A DNA stretch of 8,686 nt. Origin: Spirochaetales bacterium (lineage in GTDB: Bacteria; Spirochaetota; Spirochaetia; Sphaerochaetales; Sphaerochaetaceae). Every line of letters starts with the position of its first letter. The first letter of the stretch is position 1. Where the stretch lies: NCBI GenBank assembly GCA_017614625.1, contig JAGABK010000013.1, forward strand, positions 1-8,686, in the 5' to 3' direction. A program made the position numbers and the translations under genes. Below, piece after piece: positions 6,600 to 8,686 of this stretch. The notes beneath the pieces are model-generated. The model searched no databases and was not told the origin of the DNA. It worked only from the letters and a program-made list of their open reading frames with translations.

Positions 6600-7559
6600 A
6601 TGCCGGAAGGTTTAATAAAAAACACTGTCGCTTCGATTGTCTCAGAGACATCGAAAATCATCATAGGCAAGGAGAAGCAGCTCGAGCTGATCGCCGCCGC
6701 CATCATCTGCGAGGGACACGTCCTCCTGGAGGATCTTCCGGGGACGGGAAAGACCACGCTCATCAGGACACTCGCTCTCGCTTTGGGCTGTGAGCGCAAG
6801 AGGATCCAGTTCACGCCGGACCTGCTGCCTTCGGACGTCATAGGAACGACCGTCTTCAACCAGAAGACCGCCGAGTTCAACACCGTGCTGGGACCTGTGA
6901 ACACCAACCTGCTGCTGGCCGATGAGATCAACCGCGCCATCCCGCGCACCCAGGCCGCCCTGCTGGAGGCCATGGAAGAACATCAGGTCACCATAGACGG
7001 CACAACTTACCGCCTGCCGGATCCGTTCTTCGTCCTCGCGACCCAGAACCCCGTGGAGAAGGACAGCACCTTCCCGCTTCCGGCGGCCCAGCTGGACAGG
7101 TTCTTCATGAAGCTCTCGCTGGGCTATCCGTCGGAGAGCGAGGAGATAACCATGCTGGACAGGGTCGGAGACGGAATCCCCTTCGACACAGTCGGACGTG
7201 TGACATCGCCCGGGGAACTTGTTGAACTGAAGAAGGAAGTGCGCGACGTGCGCATCGGAGACGACATCAAGGCCTACATAGTCGACCTCGTGCAGAAGAC
7301 TCGCACGAACACGGACCTGCTCTTCGGAGCCAGCCCGCGCGCAAGCCGCTGCCTGTATCAGGGAGCCAAGGCCCTCGCCGCGATCGCAGGACGGTCCTAC
7401 GTCATCCCGGAGGACGTCCAGCGCCTCTTCCTGCCTGTCATGTCCCACAGGATCGAGCTGTCCGGCCAGGCGGGCTACAGGAACGTGAGCGTCAAAGGCA
7501 TCCTCGAGGATATCCTGTCCTCCACGCAGGTTCCGCCCGCAAAGGAAAACATGCTTTGA
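6600..7559 (+). CDS. MoxR-family AAA+ ATPase
   Basis: A 319-residue cytoplasmic ATPase of normal MoxR length. Walker A is LPGTGKTT (Lys51), Walker B is LLLADEINRA (Asp108-Glu109), sensor 1 is VLATQNP (Asn150), and the lid region holds GASPRASRCLYQGAKA and VIPEDVQRL. MoxR proteins act as chaperone-like ATPases that assemble or activate partner proteins, often ones with VWA domains encoded nearby. The start at 6600 is preceded by GGGGG 6-7 bases upstream and a good promoter. The stop overlaps the start of the DUF58 gene (TTGA), which is the usual gene order for this module. Within Walker B's lead-in, GPVNTN replaces the more usual GPI/L-F/Y-x-N, a mild variation. Confidence 0.95.
   Translation: MPEGLIKNTVASIVSETSKIIIGKEKQLELIAAAIICEGHVLLEDLPGTGKTTLIRTLALALGCERKRIQFTPDLLPSDVIGTTVFNQKTAEFNTVLGPVNTNLLLADEINRAIPRTQAALLEAMEEHQVTIDGTTYRLPDPFFVLATQNPVEKDSTFPLPAAQLDRFFMKLSLGYPSESEEITMLDRVGDGIPFDTVGRVTSPGELVELKKEVRDVRIGDDIKAYIVDLVQKTRTNTDLLFGASPRASRCLYQGAKALAAIAGRSYVIPEDVQRLFLPVMSHRIELSGQAGYRNVSVKGILEDILSSTQVPPAKENML
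7544..7558 (+). promoter_or_regulatory. Ribosome-binding site and TTG start of the DUF58 gene
   Basis: AAAGGAAA precedes TTG 7556 by 9 bases (GGA at 7544-7546), and the TTG overlaps the MoxR stop as TTGA. The next in-frame ATG (7640) would cut off the first membrane helix, so the TTG is preferred. Confidence 0.65.
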
Positions 7560-8686
7560 AAACCAGGGAAGCGGGAAGCACCTTCACCAGCGTCCCGGGC
7601 CTCGTGGCCCTGGGCGTCATCTGCATAGTCACGGCCTACATGAGGCTCGTGACCCTGACCGTGTTCCTGGTGCTGGTCCTGCTTCTCATGCTCTTCTCCT
7701 TCATCTGGACAAGGCTCTCCCTGCGCCGCATGAAGATCTCCGCAAGGGCGGTCTCCTGCCGCGTCTTCCCGGGAGAGGACATAAGACTCGACCTCGAGGT
7801 GACGAACAACAAGATCCTACCCCTTCTCTGGATTGAGGTCTCGCTTTTCGACAAAAGACCGAAATTCATCGCTGAAGGTTCGGAAACAGGACATCGTATC
7901 TCGTGGATCATGCCGGGCAAGACGGTCTCCAGGGAGATTGTCATCCACACTCAGAGGCGCGGAGCGGCCTTTTTGGGAAGCCTGGACGCAACGTCCGGAG
8001 ACGGCTTCGGGCTGGGCAGCAGGACCGAGACATTCGCCCTTGAGAACCCGGCCATGATGGTCGTCTATCCGAAGGTGTTCCCGGTGGACAGCTCGCCTCT
8101 TGCCGACGACCTGCGCAGCATGCAGCCTTCGGACAGGGGGCGTCTGCAGGACAACTCCCTCTTCAAGGGAATCAGAGACTACGAGGCCGGCGACAGCATA
8201 AAAAACATCAACTGGCGCGTCCTTGCAAGGCAGGGGCAGCTTGCCGTGAACATCTACCAGAATCTGGATCCGAAACTGGTGACCTTCATCTTCGATCTGG
8301 AGAGCTTCACCAGGTGGCGTGAAGAGGTCACGAACTCCGGCGTTCACCAGGTCCTGGACGAAATCAGGGAGGAAGCCCTGGAAGACATGATCAGCCTTGC
8401 CGCATCGTGCGTCCTGTCGCTTCAGAAAAGGAAAATCAGAAGCAACCTGGTCCTTCCCGCCTTCGGATCGGACGGAATACGCATACTCTCCGGTGAAGAT
8501 ATCCTGACCGCTCTGGCGTGGCTGGAGTACAACGGGGACAGGTGCTTCTTCCCGGACCTTCCCAACCACATGCACACTTTCGGACAGGTCTGGGTGCTTT
8601 CCGACACCGGAACCGCATCGGAGAATCTCAAGAGCAAGGCCGGCAGGACGCGCGACATGGGAATCATCACATATGAGCAGGAAGGA
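7556..8686 (+). CDS. DUF58 membrane protein, 3' end missing
   Basis: The frame is open from TTG 7556 to the window end, 377 residues. Two adjacent N-terminal helices (about residues 13-28 and 32-51) anchor the protein. They are followed by an extended beta-rich region with an early NNKILPLLWIEV segment (84-95). The DUF58 signature, GIRDYEAGDSIKNINW followed by RVLARQGQLAVN, lies at about 205-232. After it comes a VWA-like stretch starting LVTFIFDLE, with an Asp where a MIDAS-type motif would begin but without a complete DxSxS. DUF58 proteins are standard partners of MoxR ATPases, and their biochemical role is not firmly known. Coupling to the MoxR gene by a 4-base overlap supports joint action. 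In similar operons the next genes often encode transglutaminase-like or VWA proteins, which lie outside this window. Confidence 0.9.
   Translation, partial: MKTREAGSTFTSVPGLVALGVICIVTAYMRLVTLTVFLVLVLLLMLFSFIWTRLSLRRMKISARAVSCRVFPGEDIRLDLEVTNNKILPLLWIEVSLFDKRPKFIAEGSETGHRISWIMPGKTVSREIVIHTQRRGAAFLGSLDATSGDGFGLGSRTETFALENPAMMVVYPKVFPVDSSPLADDLRSMQPSDRGRLQDNSLFKGIRDYEAGDSIKNINWRVLARQGQLAVNIYQNLDPKLVTFIFDLESFTRWREEVTNSGVHQVLDEIREEALEDMISLAASCVLSLQKRKIRSNLVLPAFGSDGIRILSGEDILTALAWLEYNGDRCFFPDLPNHMHTFGQVWVLSDTGTASENLKSKAGRTRDMGIITYEQEG

Noticed and set aside
6642..7448. A 268-codon minus-strand open frame inside the MoxR gene
   Set aside because: MoxR motifs on the plus strand are unambiguous. The antisense frame has no ribosome-binding site or recognisable domain and reflects biased codon use.
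7817..8575. A 252-codon minus-strand frame opposite the DUF58 gene
   Set aside because: The plus strand encodes the DUF58 signature over the same bases; the antisense product has no recognisable domain and no supported start.

Overview
The window is about 8.7 kb of gene-dense bacterial DNA, GC-rich by eye (mid-50s percent). I find nine protein genes, no RNA genes, no mobile element and no CRISPR array. Every gene except the partial C69 gene at the left edge has a visible Shine-Dalgarno-like sequence or coupled start. Lys-rich, Leu/Val/Ile-rich signal peptides ending in 'AFA' or 'LFA' are common. An anaerobic, host-associated bacterium, perhaps of the Spirochaetota, would fit. This is a weak inference from family content and style, and Synergistota or Clostridia-type lineages are not excluded.

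Left block (1-1786, + strand): the 3' two-thirds or so of a C69-family dipeptidase, followed almost without a gap by a 224-residue exported protein of unknown function. The pair ends at a strong 11-bp hairpin terminator (1809-1840), which lies between two convergent transcription units.

Central block (6454 down to 1861, - strand): a five-gene operon read from a good sigma70-type promoter at 6545-6517. In order it encodes a secreted DUF6305-type protein, a 12-TM-scale permease of the ion transporter / DctM-like class, a 57-residue two-helix membrane protein, a membrane-anchored M14/AstE-like metallohydrolase with a complete zinc site, and a homologue of the poly-gamma-glutamate system protein (PgsW type). 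The ligase and membrane partners PgsB/CapB and PgsC/CapC are not in the window. A hairpin plus U-tract sits between the metallohydrolase and the PgsW-like gene and may lower expression of the last gene. All five products are exported or membrane-bound. The simplest reading is an envelope system that handles an acidic, possibly glutamyl, compound outside the cytoplasmic membrane and moves it with the permease. This reading is inference.

Right block (6600-8686, + strand): a divergent promoter (6554-6582) drives a MoxR-family AAA+ ATPase. This is translationally coupled through a TTGA overlap to a DUF58 protein that runs off the window. The pair is a common bacterial module, usually followed by transglutaminase or VWA-domain genes. 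The two -35 boxes of the divergent promoters are only 8 bp apart, so a single regulator or polymerase interference could link the central operon and the MoxR operon.
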